Counted from the first letter of the stretch, positions 20,376-31,135 are shown. The stretch: 64,000 nt of DNA from Leucobacter sp. wl10 (GCF_003569785.1 NZ_KZ983987.1:205852-269851); one strand, 5' to 3'. The notes: generated by a model not told the origin, from the sequence alone. Program-made: numbers and translations.

Positions 20376-20924
20376 TCACTGGGCCGCGCAGGCCTGCTGC
20401 AGTTTCTGCCCGCTCTTCTGCAGGGCGGGCAGGCGCTCGGTGAACAGGGCCGACAGCTGGGTGCCGTACTCCTGCAGGCCCCCCAGCTGCGAGAGCGACC
20501 CGAGGTTGCCGAGGTCGATGCCGCTGAGGTCCGGCGCCTTGAGCGCCTGGATGTCCGCCGCCAGCTGATCCCACTCGGCCCGGGCCCCGTCGATCGCCTT
20601 GAGCACAGCGGGGTCGGTCGTGTTCCTGGCTGCCTCGTCGAGCGACTGCAGCACGGGGTCCACGATCCCGGCCGCGTCGAGCGACTGCCCGGACAGCGCG
20701 CGCTCGATGAGCTGCGGCACCCCAGCCTGCGCGTCGGCGATGACCTGGTTGATCGCCTCGGTGGCCACCTGGCAGCCGCCGCCCGCCCCGGGGGTGCTGC
20801 TGCTGCCGCTGCTCGGCGGTTGCTGCCCGGGAATCGTCAGGCCCGCACAGGAGGCGAGCGGCAGCGCCAGCAGCGAGACGAACACGGTTGCGGCGAGTCG
20901 AGCGCGGCGTGTTGCGATGGGCAT
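20376..20924 (-). CDS. secreted lipoprotein, tandem paralogue B
   Basis: 182 residues. Lipobox PLASC, then a Ser/Gly/Pro linker, then a helical domain similar to paralogue A: a near-N-terminal Cys (GGCQVA), DPVLQSLDEA, APDLSGIDL and a terminal SGQKLQQACAAQ. The two genes are on the same strand with 167 bp between, so each may have its own promoter. Helical lipoproteins of this shape could bind cell wall or a small ligand, but nothing identifies the role. Confidence 0.82.
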   Translation of the reverse strand: MPIATRRARLAATVFVSLLALPLASCAGLTIPGQQPPSSGSSSTPGAGGGCQVATEAINQVIADAQAGVPQLIERALSGQSLDAAGIVDPVLQSLDEAARNTTDPAVLKAIDGARAEWDQLAADIQALKAPDLSGIDLGNLGSLSQLGGLQEYGTQLSALFTERLPALQKSGQKLQQACAAQ

Positions 20925-21024
20925 GAGGCGTCCCCTCCCGTTGACGGTGGTGCGGTCAGTTTACGGTCCCCGCCCGGGACGGCTCTGAGAGGATCTCGGA
21001 ACTGTCGGCGTTAGGCTGGGAAGT

Positions 21025-21771
21025 ATGGAGAGCGTGCGCGACGAGGCCGAGAATCCCGTCCTGGAAGGGGCGCCGTCGGCCGCCGCGACGGGGGGCGCGG
21101 CCCTGGCACGGGTCGCCGAGACGGTGCGCACCATGGTGCGGCCCGGCGGCTGCGCCTGGCACGCAGCGCAGACCCACGAGTCGCTCACGCGCTACCTGGT
21201 CGAGGAGACGGCGGAGCTGATCGACGCGATCGAACGGGAGCTGCCCGCCGAGGAGGTCCGCTCCGAGCTCGGCGACGTGCTGTACCAGGTGCTCTTCCAC
21301 GCGGCCCTCGCCGAGCGGGACGGCGAGGCGTACGATCTCGCCGCGGTCGCCGACGCCCTGAACGAGAAGCTCGTCGCGCGCCACCCGCACGTCTTCGGCG
21401 ATCGAGGATACATGTCCGTCGAGGAGCTGAACGTCGAATGGGAGCGTCTCAAAGAGGACGCGGCGGGGGAGGATCGGGGCTCGCGCAGCCCCCTCGACGG
21501 CATCCCCGCGGGCATGCCGTCGCTCGCCCGCGCGGCGAAGGTGGTGGACCGGCTGCGGCGCGCCGGACTCATCGAACCCGCCGTGACCGAGCGGTCGCCG
21601 GAGGATCCGCTCGCCGCGATCACCGGCCCGGACGAGCAGCGCCTGGCGGAGTTCGGGATCGGCGACGCCATGCTCGCGCTCGTGCTGCGGGCGGGCGCCG
21701 CGGGCGTGGATCCGGATCGCGCGCTGCGGCTCGCGGTCGACCGCCTCGCGGCGCGGGCCATGCACGACTGA
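21025..21771 (+). CDS. mazG: MazG family nucleoside triphosphate pyrophosphohydrolase
   Basis: 248 residues. It hydrolyses NTPs or aberrant nucleotides to the monophosphate and PPi. The MazG metal motif is visible as EETAELIDAIE followed by SELGDVLYQVLFHA (about residues 66-95). Typical lead is CAWHAAQTHESL, where CPWDxxQTHxSL is usual. The C-terminal half after residue 140 is shorter than in duplicated MazG proteins and includes the second region IPAGMPSLARAAKV. TAGGCT at 21012-21017 lies 7 nt before the ATG, indicating a leaderless start. Confidence 0.92.
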   Translation: MESVRDEAENPVLEGAPSAAATGGAALARVAETVRTMVRPGGCAWHAAQTHESLTRYLVEETAELIDAIERELPAEEVRSELGDVLYQVLFHAALAERDGEAYDLAAVADALNEKLVARHPHVFGDRGYMSVEELNVEWERLKEDAAGEDRGSRSPLDGIPAGMPSLARAAKVVDRLRRAGLIEPAVTERSPEDPLAAITGPDEQRLAEFGIGDAMLALVLRAGAAGVDPDRALRLAVDRLAARAMHD

Positions 21772-22085
21772 GCATTGAACGCGGAGGGTCAGGGTTCGGG
21801 ATCCGACCACAGCGCGCGCAGCACCGCGACGGGGCGGGATCCGGCACTTCACCGGTTCTCGTGTTGCAAAAGCAGCGAACATCGTGCTCCTTGCGCGGCA
21901 CAAGTTCTTCGACGCGCCCGTGCCCGTCGCCCGGGAGCACCGATCTGCCCAAAAGCACCCGTTGTTCTGCAGAAGGAGGTGCTCCGAGGCGGATCGGTGC
22001 GCGTGGGTGAAGCGGAGGCGCCGCGCGTCCGACGGAAGCGGGGTCGCGACCGGAGTACGCCGCGCGCATGGAAGAATGGGTGACC
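21772..22085 (+). promoter_or_regulatory. hisS upstream region with competing inverted repeats
   Basis: 314 bp without a convincing gene. The segment 21937-21949 (GCACCGATCTGCC) can pair at 12 of 13 positions with 21988-22000. An overlapping segment, 21934-21941 (GGAGCACC), pairs perfectly with 21978-21985, so the two stems exclude each other. A strong SD-like AAGGAGGT at 21974-21980 lies within the second stem. No T-box signature or His-rich leader peptide is visible. Confidence 0.4.
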
Positions 22086-23384
22086 ATGGCCAACCCCGTG
22101 AACCCGCCGCGCGGCATGCGCGACTTCCTCCCCGCAGACAAGGCCCGCCGCGAGCACGCGCTCGCCGTCGTCAGGGACGTCTACCGCGCGCACGGCTTCG
22201 ACGAGATCGAGACCCCCGTGGTCGAGGACTACGGCCGCCTCCACGCCGGCCTCGGCGGCGACAACGAGAAGCTCAGCTTCTCCATTCTGAAGCGCGGGAT
22301 CCGGCCCGAGCAGTTGCGGGAGGCCGCCGATGCCGGCGACGCCGAGCGGCTCGCCGACCTGGGGCTCCGATTCGACCTCACGGTGCCGCTCACCCGCTTC
22401 TACGCGAGCCATCGCGCCGAGCTGCCGCCCGTCTTCCGCGCTCTCCAGATCGCGCCGGTCTGGCGCGCCGAGCGGCCCCAGAAGGGGCGCTACCGGCAGT
22501 TCGTGCAGGCCGACATCGACGTCATCGGCGAGCCGGGCCTGCTCGCGGAGATCGAGCTCGTGACCGCGACGTCGCACGCGCTCGCGGCGCTGGGGCTCGA
22601 CGGCTGCGTGATCCGCGTCAACGACCGGCGCATCCTCTTCGGCCTGCTCGAGCACTGCGGCTTCCCGGCCGAGACCCACGATCGCGCGCTCATCACCGTC
22701 GACAAGCTCGACAAGATCGGCGCGGACGGCGTGGTCGAGGAGCTGCGCGAGATCGAGGGCGCGGCGGCGGAGCGGCTCGGCGCGGTGCTCGCCGCGGCGG
22801 CGCCCGCGATCGCGGGGGGCGGGATCCCGCTCACCCGCGAGGGCATCGATGCCGTGCTGCCCGCGGGAGCGGCGGCGGACGGGATCGCGAATCTGTCGGC
22901 GCTCGGCGAAGCGCTCGTCGGCGCCCTGCCCGAGGGCGTCGCCGTGCGCTTCGACCCCACGCTCGTGCGCGGCATGGGCTACTACACCGGCACCATCTTC
23001 GAGGTGGCGCACCCGGGATCGGGCAGCTCGGTGGGCGGCGGCGGCCGCTACGACGGGATGGTGGGCCGCTTTCTCGGGCAGGACGTGCCCGCGGTCGGCT
23101 TCTCGATCGGCTTCGAGCGTGTGGTGGACCTCATCGCGCTGCCCGAGTCGACGGGTCCGGAGGCGGTCGCGCTCGTGCACGACGCCGACGCGGCGCTCCA
23201 GGACCTGGCGGCGCTCAAGCGCGAGCTCGTGGAGCGCGGGCATCGCGTGCGCCTGGAGCGGCGGCAGAAGAACATGAAGGCGCTGCTCGCCCGCGTCGCG
23301 GACGAGGGCTTCACGAGCTTCGCCAACGTGCGCGCCGGGGTGCGCGAGGTCGACGCGCTGGAGTTGCGCCCGCTCGCCGGCTGA
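22086..23384 (+). CDS. hisS: histidyl-tRNA synthetase
   Basis: 432 residues, class II synthetase. It has the N-terminal PRGMRDFLP, motif 2 (VWRAERPQKGRYRQFVQADID), the histidine-binding LVRGMGYYTGTIFEV, motif 3 (SIGFERV), and a C-terminal anticodon-binding domain (RLERRQKNMKALLARV). The start at ATG 22086 places the family N-terminus correctly; an in-frame ATG at 22068 would add six unsupported residues. Confidence 0.96.
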   Translation: MANPVNPPRGMRDFLPADKARREHALAVVRDVYRAHGFDEIETPVVEDYGRLHAGLGGDNEKLSFSILKRGIRPEQLREAADAGDAERLADLGLRFDLTVPLTRFYASHRAELPPVFRALQIAPVWRAERPQKGRYRQFVQADIDVIGEPGLLAEIELVTATSHALAALGLDGCVIRVNDRRILFGLLEHCGFPAETHDRALITVDKLDKIGADGVVEELREIEGAAAERLGAVLAAAAPAIAGGGIPLTREGIDAVLPAGAAADGIANLSALGEALVGALPEGVAVRFDPTLVRGMGYYTGTIFEVAHPGSGSSVGGGGRYDGMVGRFLGQDVPAVGFSIGFERVVDLIALPESTGPEAVALVHDADAALQDLAALKRELVERGHRVRLERRQKNMKALLARVADEGFTSFANVRAGVREVDALELRPLAG

Positions 23385-23520
23385 GCTCCCGGGGGGTGCT
23401 CGATCCCCGGTTCTCGGCGAATCGGGGCGCTCGCGCCTCGTCAGGGGCATCTCGGGGCGAGCGGGCTGTGGCGGATCGGTGAGGTCACCGGGTGCACGGG
23501 CGGTTGCCCGGAGAACACCG

Positions 23521-24861
<1,341 letters not shown>

Positions 24862-24883
24862 CCGGTCCCGCACGGAGCGCGCG

Positions 24884-25435
24884 GTGAGACGCTGGGGCGA
24901 GAGGGCCTCCGACGGCCCTGCCTCCGGGGAGGCCGCGCTCGGAACGTGGGCCTCGAGTCTGCGCTTCAGCGGCTTCACCGTGCTCGTCGTGGTGCTGGTG
25001 ATCGCGGGCGCGCTGATTCTGAGCCCGACCCTCTCCACCTACGTGCAGCAGCGGCGCGAGATCGCCGAGCTGCGCGAGAGCGTGCGCCAGCACCAGGAGG
25101 CCGTCAACGAGATCGATGCCGAGCGCGCGAAGTGGAAGGATCCCGTCTACGTGCGCTCCCAGGCCCGCGACCGCCTGTTCTACGTGATGCCGGGCGAGAC
25201 CCAGCTCAACGTGATCGACGACATCGTGCTGCCCGTCGAGTCCGAGCAGGAGACGAGCGCCCAGCTCTCCCGCATCGAGAGCACCTGGGCGCGCAGCCTC
25301 GCGTCCTCCTTCTTGAGTGCCGGGACCACCGACGCGACGCCGGAGGAGCTCGCGGGCGAGGCGGATCCCGGGCAGACCGCGCCGACCGACCCCGCAGCAG
25401 ACCCCGCCACAGGCACCGAGGAGCCCCAGCCATGA
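24884..25435 (+). CDS. FtsB/DivIC-like septum formation initiator family protein
   Basis: 183 residues. A short cytoplasmic N-terminus is followed by one membrane helix (about 29-47; FTVLVVVLVIAGALIL), a coiled coil (about 50-85; QQRREIAELRESVRQHQEA), the family motif WKDPVYVRSQARDRLFYVMPGET, and a Pro/Ala/Thr-rich tail. Such proteins bridge FtsL and FtsQ in the divisome. GTG at 24884 is supported by GGAGC upstream and by the position of the membrane helix. The stop overlaps the next ATG (ATGA). Confidence 0.9.
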   Translation: MRRWGERASDGPASGEAALGTWASSLRFSGFTVLVVVLVIAGALILSPTLSTYVQQRREIAELRESVRQHQEAVNEIDAERAKWKDPVYVRSQARDRLFYVMPGETQLNVIDDIVLPVESEQETSAQLSRIESTWARSLASSFLSAGTTDATPEELAGEADPGQTAPTDPAADPATGTEEPQP

Positions 25436-25914
25436 GCCGCCCGCCGTACACCGAACCCACCGAGGCCGACATCGCCGCGGTGAGCGAGCAACTCGGCCGA
25501 GAGGCCCGCGGCGTGGTCGGGATCGCGGCCCGGGCCTCGGACGGCAGCCCGGCGGTCGTGGCGACCGCGCCGCGGCTGCCGGACGGATCTCCGTTCCCCA
25601 CCTTCTACTACCTGTGCCACCCCGAGGCCGTCGCGGCTGCCTCGCGGCTCGAGGCGGCCGGGGTGATGAACGAGTTCAACGAACTGCTGGCCTCGGACGA
25701 GGAGGTGCGCGCCCGATACGCGCGCGCACACGGGGCGTACATCGCGGACCGCGACAGCGTGGGCGAGGTACCCGAGCTCTCGGGGGTGAGCGCGGGCGGC
25801 ATGCCGACGCGCGTCAAGTGCCTGCACGCGCTCATCGGGCACGCGCTGGCTGCCGGGCCCGGAGTGAACCCCATCGGCGATCTCGCGCTCGAGCGGTGCG
25901 ACTGGGGCGGTTGA
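25432..25914 (+). CDS. DUF501 domain-containing protein
   Basis: 160 residues. It has the DUF501 hallmarks FPTFYYLCHPEAVAAASRLEA, MPTRVKCLHALIGHALAAGPGVNPIGD and the terminal RCDWGG. The conserved Cys and His residues suggest a metal or catalytic site, but the family role is unknown. It is coupled to the divIC-like gene by a 4-nt overlap. In other actinobacteria the following gene is often ppx, which is absent here. Confidence 0.9.
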   Translation: MSRPPYTEPTEADIAAVSEQLGREARGVVGIAARASDGSPAVVATAPRLPDGSPFPTFYYLCHPEAVAAASRLEAAGVMNEFNELLASDEEVRARYARAHGAYIADRDSVGEVPELSGVSAGGMPTRVKCLHALIGHALAAGPGVNPIGDLALERCDWGG

Positions 25915-26012
25915 GACCGCGGGGCGAGGGCGGCGCACAGGGCTCTCGTCGTCATCGCGTGTTTTTCTCCGGCGTCCCCGCCGATGTGGCGGTGACGGCG
26001 GGAAAAACGGGG

Positions 26013-26105
26013 TAGAGTTGTCTGCGTGGGCGCAAGGCGCCCGCTTTTTTCTGTGCCCGCGAGTCGGGCTCACAATCCCGATCATTGCATCAAGGAGATC
26101 GCTTC
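26013..26105 (+). promoter_or_regulatory. ndh promoter and leader; hairpin plus T-tract
   Basis: TAGAGT (26013-26018) is a -10 candidate. Ten nt on, GGGCGC-AAG-GCGCCC (26028-26042) is followed by GC and six T (26045-26050), the form of an intrinsic terminator. It may end read-through from the eno operon or attenuate the ndh transcript itself. SD AAGGAGA precedes the GTG. Confidence 0.55.
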
Positions 26106-27437
26106 GTGGCGAAGAAGATTCTGATCGTCGGTGGTGGCTACGCCGGCTTCTACACCGCATGGAAGCTCGAGAAACTGCTGCGGGCGGGCGAGGCCGAGGT
26201 GACGATCGTCGACCCCCTGCCGTACATGGCCTACCTGCCGTTCCTGCCCGAGGTGGCGTCGGGCTCGATCGAGCCGCGTCACGCGGTCGTGGCGCGCCGT
26301 CGCCACCTGACCAGCACGGCGAACATCGCGGGCAAGGTGACGGGCATCTCCCACGCGGCGAAGACCGCGACCGTCGTTCCCAACGTCGGTGAGCCCTTCG
26401 ACTTCCAGTACGACCACATCGTCGTCACCACGGGCTCGGTTTCGCGCACGTTCCCCATCGCGGGCATCGCCGACAACGCGATCGGCATGAAGACCATCGA
26501 GGAGGCCATCGCGGTGCGCGATCGTCTCGTCGGCAACTTCGAGCGCGCGGCGTCGCTGCCGAAGGGCTCGGACGAGCGCGCCCGCCTGCTCACCGTGACC
26601 GTCGTGGGCGGCGGCTTCGCGGGCATCGAGACCATCTCCGAACTGCGGTCCTTCGCGACCTCGCTGCTGCGTCGCTACCCCGAGATCGACTTCGACGAGA
26701 CCGTCTTCCACCTGGTCGAGGCCATGGGCCGCATCATGCCCGAGGTGTCCGAGAAGACCGCGGACTGGGTGGTCAAGGACCAGACCCGTCGCGGCGTCGA
26801 GATCCACCTCGACACGCAGCTCTCGTCGGCCGTCGACGGCAGGATCGAGCTTTCCACCGGCGAGCACTACGAGTCGGACCTCATCGTGTGGACCGCGGGG
26901 GTCATGCCCCGCCCGTTCCTGCGCGGCACGGACCTGCCCATCGGACCCCGCGGCCACGTCATCGGCAGCCCCAACCTCCGCATCACCACGGAGGAGGGGC
27001 AGGAGCTCGAGGGCGCCTGGACCGCGGGCGATACGTCGCAGGTGCCCGACATCTCGCCGACTCCCGGACCGGGCGGCTTCTGCGTGCCCAACGCGCAGCA
27101 CGCGGTGCGGCAGGGCAAGCTGCTCGCCAAGAACATCGCCGCCGACCTGCGCGGCGAGGGCGTGCGCGAGTACAACCACAAGAACGCGGGCGCGGTCGCC
27201 GGTCTCGGCGTCAACACGGGCGTGTTCCAGTCGGGCGGTTTCGCCCTGAAGGGCTACTTCGCCTGGCTCGCGCACCGGTTCTACCACGGCCTCGCGATCC
27301 CCTCGTGGGAGCGCAAGTGGCGCGTGTTCGGCGGCTGGGTGGGCCACTTCTTCCTGGGTCGCGACATCGTCAACATCGAGGCCGCGCAGCGGCCGCGCGA
27401 GATCTTCGAGGAGTTCGCCGCCCGCCCCAGGGCGTAG
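26106..27437 (+). CDS. ndh: type II NADH dehydrogenase
   Basis: 443 residues. It is a single-subunit, membrane-associated, non-proton-pumping NADH:menaquinone oxidoreductase. It has the FAD-binding motif ILIVGGGYAGFYTAWKLE at the N-terminus, the NADH-binding motif VTVVGGGFAGIETISEL (about 160-176), TAGDTSQVPD, and the quinone-site region VPNAQHAVRQGKLLAKNI. GTG at 26106 fits the family N-terminus. Confidence 0.94.
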   Translation: MAKKILIVGGGYAGFYTAWKLEKLLRAGEAEVTIVDPLPYMAYLPFLPEVASGSIEPRHAVVARRRHLTSTANIAGKVTGISHAAKTATVVPNVGEPFDFQYDHIVVTTGSVSRTFPIAGIADNAIGMKTIEEAIAVRDRLVGNFERAASLPKGSDERARLLTVTVVGGGFAGIETISELRSFATSLLRRYPEIDFDETVFHLVEAMGRIMPEVSEKTADWVVKDQTRRGVEIHLDTQLSSAVDGRIELSTGEHYESDLIVWTAGVMPRPFLRGTDLPIGPRGHVIGSPNLRITTEEGQELEGAWTAGDTSQVPDISPTPGPGGFCVPNAQHAVRQGKLLAKNIAADLRGEGVREYNHKNAGAVAGLGVNTGVFQSGGFALKGYFAWLAHRFYHGLAIPSWERKWRVFGGWVGHFFLGRDIVNIEAAQRPREIFEEFAARPRA

Positions 27438-27493
27438 GCGGGATCCGCGCCTGCGGCGCCCTGCGTCCGCGCGCCGTTCAAGCAGGCGACCCG

Positions 27494-27536
27494 CGCTCAG
27501 GAGGACAAGAACTCAGATTCTGTCCTCTCTGAGCGT
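27494..27536. terminator. imperfect inverted repeat between convergent ndh and ramB
   Basis: CGCTCAGGAGGACAAGA pairs imperfectly with TCTGTCCTCTCTGAGCG, with an 8-nt loop. It lies between converging stops and could act on both strands. Confidence 0.6.
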
Positions 27537-27592
27537 CGATCGCCCTGTCGGGCTGCGCGGGGCGAGCGTGCGGGGGAGGCTGGGCAGACCGT

Positions 27593-29062
27593 CTACTCGG
27601 CGGGAGCGTGCCTCGAGAGGAACTTGTACATCTCCGTATCGTCGACGCCGGGAAAGCTGCCGGTCGGCAGCGGCGACAGCACGTGCGCGTGCATGCGGGC
27701 GCTGGGCCAGGCCTTCCCCTGCCAGCGGGCCAGCAGGTCCGGGCTGGGGGTGCGGCAGCAGCTCTCGTCGGGGCAGGTCGACACGCGGCGCTCGCCCGTG
27801 TCGCGCCCGCGGAACCACTTCGCGTCGTCGAAGGGAACGCCGCACGCGATCGCGAACGCTCCCTGCTCGGCCTCCCCGGTCTGCACGCTCGACCAGTAGG
27901 TGCCGGCCGGCGTGTCGGTGTACTGGTAGAACTCGCTGGTGCGGTTGGTGCGGTTGAACGCCGTGCGGCCCCCCCACTTGTGGCACAGCGGCTCGCCCTC
28001 GATCGATCCGGAGTCGTCGCTGGGGAAGGGCAGGCCGTCGTTCTCGTAGCCGCGCACCAGCGCGCCGGCGCCGTCGGCGCGGTAGTGGTGCACCCGCAGG
28101 TCGAGGTGCCGGGTCGCGAGGTTGGTGAAGCGGTGCGCAGCCGCCTCGTGTGTCACCCCGAATGCGTCGCGCAGATCCTCGATCGCCAGATTGCGGTTGC
28201 GCTTGGCCTGTTGCAGAGAGTCGACCGCGCGCGCCTCGGGCATGAGGCACGCCGCAGCGAAGTAGTTGATCTGCAGCCGCTGCTCGAGAAACTCCGCGTA
28301 GCTCGACGGCTCCGCGTGCCCGAGCACCCGGTGCGCCATGGCCTGCAGCGCGAGCGAGCGCAGGCCGTGACCGCCCGGGATCGACGCGGGCGGCAGGTAG
28401 ATGCGCCCGTTCTCGAGGTCGGTGATGCTGCGGGTGTTGGAGGGCAGCTCGTCGACGAAGATGAGGGTGAAGCCCAGCAGTTCGGCGGCGATGGCGACCT
28501 CGCGGTGCGTGACCGCCCCCGCCCCGTGCCCGATGCGGCGCATGAGGTCGGACGCCACGAGCTCGATCTCGTGGATGTAGTTGTCGCGCTCGCGCATCTG
28601 CATCCGGATGGCGGTGTTGGCGCGTCGGGCCTCTTCCGATGTGGTGGCCGCTGCGCGGGATCGCCTCGCGAGTTCGCGGTGCAGGCCGACGAGGGACTCG
28701 AGGGTGTCGTCGCCGAGGGTGCGCGGCGCGCGCACGTGCGGGAGGCCCAGGCGCAGATAGCTGGGAGCGCTCTGCGCCCGCTCGAGTTCGATCTCGAGCG
28801 CGCTGCGACGATCCGGGGGCTCCCGCTTCAGCAGCTCGGAGGGATCGACCTCGAGCTCGCGGGCCACCGCCTGCAGCAGCCCGAGTCTCGGTTCGCGGCG
28901 GCCGTTCTCGACGAGGGAGAGCTGGCTGGCCGCGACGCCCACCCGCTCGCCGAGCTGGTCGAGCGTGAGGCCCGCCCGCGTGCGGAAGTGCCGGAGGCGC
29001 TTGCCGAGCAGCATCCGGTCGAGTTCCGCCTCGCTCTGCGTCGGGGTTGCATCGGGAGTCAC
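27593..29062 (-). CDS. ramB: RamB-type transcriptional regulator (XRE HTH plus degenerate ImmA/IrrE domain)
   Basis: About 489 residues. It has an N-terminal XRE helix-turn-helix (LGKRLRHFRTRAGLTLDQLG), an ImmA/IrrE-like middle domain (about 195-330) and a C-terminal short-chain-fatty-acid regulator domain with Cys-rich STCPDESCCRTPSP. Where zinc peptidases have HExxH this protein reads HRVLGH, so it is probably not a protease. RamB of Corynebacterium controls acetate metabolism genes; here it is divergent from pckG. The frame extends to TTG 29080, but TATAGT (29069-29074, minus) lies 6 nt before GTG 29062, indicating a leaderless start there. Confidence 0.85.
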   Translation of the reverse strand: MTPDATPTQSEAELDRMLLGKRLRHFRTRAGLTLDQLGERVGVAASQLSLVENGRREPRLGLLQAVARELEVDPSELLKREPPDRRSALEIELERAQSAPSYLRLGLPHVRAPRTLGDDTLESLVGLHRELARRSRAAATTSEEARRANTAIRMQMRERDNYIHEIELVASDLMRRIGHGAGAVTHREVAIAAELLGFTLIFVDELPSNTRSITDLENGRIYLPPASIPGGHGLRSLALQAMAHRVLGHAEPSSYAEFLEQRLQINYFAAACLMPEARAVDSLQQAKRNRNLAIEDLRDAFGVTHEAAAHRFTNLATRHLDLRVHHYRADGAGALVRGYENDGLPFPSDDSGSIEGEPLCHKWGGRTAFNRTNRTSEFYQYTDTPAGTYWSSVQTGEAEQGAFAIACGVPFDDAKWFRGRDTGERRVSTCPDESCCRTPSPDLLARWQGKAWPSARMHAHVLSPLPTGSFPGVDDTEMYKFLSRHAPAE

Positions 29063-29068
29063 ATCTTG

Positions 29069-29074
29069 ACTATA
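29069..29074 (-). promoter_or_regulatory. -10 box of ramB
   Basis: TATAGT on the minus strand lies 6 nt before GTG 29062. The surrounding AT-rich stretch (29075-29097) is shared with the divergent pckG upstream region and is the likely site of mutual control. Confidence 0.55.
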
Positions 29075-29192
29075 CGGCAAAAATCCTAAAAATTAACACC
29101 CGGATTGGTGAGTGAACGATGGATCGCTTGCCGAGAATGGATATGTCACCGATCTTCACCGACACAGTGTGAACCCGAGGAGAGCAACCGTC

Positions 29193-31040
29193 ATGAGCGC
29201 CACCCAGGTCATCGAAGCCGAGACCACTATCGCCGATCTCGTGCGTGAGAACGCCACCACGTCCAACGAGGACGTGCTGCGGTGGGTGACCGAGATCGCC
29301 GAACTGACCGGACCGGCCGAGGTGATCTGGTGCGACGGCTCGCAGGAGGAGTGGAACCGCATCACGACCGAGATGGTCGAGGCGGGCTCGCTGATCCCGC
29401 TCAACAAGGATCTGCGCCCCGGCAGCTTCCTGGCCCGCTCGCACCCCGCCGACGTGGCGCGCGTCGAGGATCGCACCTTCATCTGCTCCGAGACGGAGGA
29501 GGACGCGGGCCCGACGAACAACTGGGTCGCGCCCGCCGATATGAAGGCGGAGCTCATGCCGCTCTTCGACGGCTCCATGCGGGGCCGCACGATGTACGTG
29601 GTGCCGTTCTCGATGGGCCCGGTCGGCGGCGCCATCACCCAGCTCGGGATCGAGATCACCGACTCGCCGTACGCCGTGCTCAACATGCGCATCATGACGC
29701 GCATGGGCCAGACCGCCCTCGACGGCATCACCCCGGGCAGCGAGTGGGTGCGCACCGTGCACTCGGTCGGCGCTCCGCTCGAGGCGGACGCGATCGACGT
29801 CGCGTGGCCCTGCAACGACACCAAGTACATCTCCCACTTCCCGGAGACCCTCGAGGTGTGGTCGTACGGCTCCGGCTACGGCGGCAACGCCCTGCTCTCG
29901 AAGAAGTGCTTCGCGCTGCGCATCGCCTCGGTGATGGGCCGCAACGAGGGGTGGCTCGCCGAGCACATGCTGCTGCTCAAGCTCACCGACACCGCGACCG
30001 GCAAGGCCTACCACCTCTCGGCGGCGTTCCCCTCCGCCTGCGGCAAGACCAACCTCGCCATGCTGCAGCCGACCATCCCCGGTTGGAAGGTGGAGACCAT
30101 CGGCGACGACATCGCGTGGCTGCGCCCCGGCAAGGACGGGCGGCTCTACGCCATCAACCCCGAGGCCGGCTTCTTCGGCGTCGCCCCCGGCACCGGCGAG
30201 TCGACCAACCCGGTGGCCATGGAGACGCTCTGGGGCAACACCGTCTTCACCAACGTCGCGCTGACCGACGACGGCGACGTGTGGTGGGAGGGCAAGACCG
30301 ACGAGGTGCCCGCGCACCTGATCGACTGGCAGGGCAACGACTGGACGCCGGACGCGGATCGCCCCGCCGCGCACCCCAACTCGCGCTTCACCGTGCCGAT
30401 CCAGCAGACCCCGACGCTCGCGCAGGACTGGTACGAGCAGGACGGCGTGCCCCTCGACGCGATCCTGTTCGGCGGCCGCCGCGCCACCAACGTGCCGCTC
30501 GTCGCGCAGTCGATGTCGTGGGAGCACGGCGTGTTCATGGGCGCCACCATCTCCTCGGAGAAGACGGCCGCCCAGGAGGGCACGGTGGGCGAGCTGCGCC
30601 GCGATCCCTTCGCCATGCTGCCCTTCTGCGGGTACAACATGGCCGACTACTGGGGCCACTGGCTCGAGATGGGCGAGAGGCTCGGCGACAGGGCGCCGCA
30701 GATCTTCCAGGTCAACTGGTTCCGCAAGGGCGCCGACGGCCGCTTCCTGTGGCCCGGCTTCGGCGACAACTCGCGCGTGATCGACTGGATCATCCGCCGC
30801 GTCGAGGGCGAGGCCCGGGGGCGCGAGACCCCGATCGGCACCGTGCCCGCCGCGGGAGAGCTCAACCTCGACGGCATCGAGGTGCCCGAGACCGCCCTCG
30901 AGGAGCTGTTCTCCATCGACCCGGCGTCGTGGCTCGCCGAGGCCGACCTCACCGAGGAGTTCTTCGCGCGGTTCGGCGACCGCGTGCCGGCGGCGCTGCG
31001 AGGGCAGCTCGCCGGTCTGCGCGAGCGCCTCGGCGCGTAA
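29193..31040 (+). CDS. pckG: phosphoenolpyruvate carboxykinase (GTP)
   Basis: 615 residues. It converts oxaloacetate and GTP to PEP and CO2, the entry to gluconeogenesis. It has the GTP-type kinase P-loop [12 protein letters not shown] near residue 280, the metal site [24 protein letters not shown] and [12 protein letters not shown]. The ATG at 29193 has SD GAGGAGAG; an upstream ATG gives unsupported sequence. Divergence from ramB points to carbon-source control. A strong terminator follows. Confidence 0.97.
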   Translation: MSATQVIEAETTIADLVRENATTSNEDVLRWVTEIAELTGPAEVIWCDGSQEEWNRITTEMVEAGSLIPLNKDLRPGSFLARSHPADVARVEDRTFICSETEEDAGPTNNWVAPADMKAELMPLFDGSMRGRTMYVVPFSMGPVGGAITQLGIEITDSPYAVLNMRIMTRMGQTALDGITPGSEWVRTVHSVGAPLEADAIDVAWPCNDTKYISHFPETLEVWSYGSGYGGNALLSKKCFALRIASVMGRNEGWLAEHMLLLKLTDTATGKAYHLSAAFPSACGKTNLAMLQPTIPGWKVETIGDDIAWLRPGKDGRLYAINPEAGFFGVAPGTGESTNPVAMETLWGNTVFTNVALTDDGDVWWEGKTDEVPAHLIDWQGNDWTPDADRPAAHPNSRFTVPIQQTPTLAQDWYEQDGVPLDAILFGGRRATNVPLVAQSMSWEHGVFMGATISSEKTAAQEGTVGELRRDPFAMLPFCGYNMADYWGHWLEMGERLGDRAPQIFQVNWFRKGADGRFLWPGFGDNSRVIDWIIRRVEGEARGRETPIGTVPAAGELNLDGIEVPETALEELFSIDPASWLAEADLTEEFFARFGDRVPAALRGQLAGLRERLGA

Positions 31041-31059
31041 CCCGCGCCCCCGAACCAGT

Positions 31060-31091
31060 AAGCCCCGCCGTTCTGCCCGACGGCGGGGCTT
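31060..31091 (+). terminator. intrinsic terminator of pckG
   Basis: AAGCCCCGCCGT (31060-31071) and ACGGCGGGGCTT (31080-31091) form a perfect 12-bp stem with an 8-nt loop, 20 nt after the stop. Confidence 0.85.
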
Positions 31092-31135
31092 GCTCTGTGC
31101 GGCATCGGCCGACTGCCGTCGAGGCGGCTCCCCGT

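Noticed and set aside
21995..22083. leader peptide in front of hisS
   Set aside because: The GTG frame ends 2 nt before the hisS ATG but contains no histidines and its SD is too far away.
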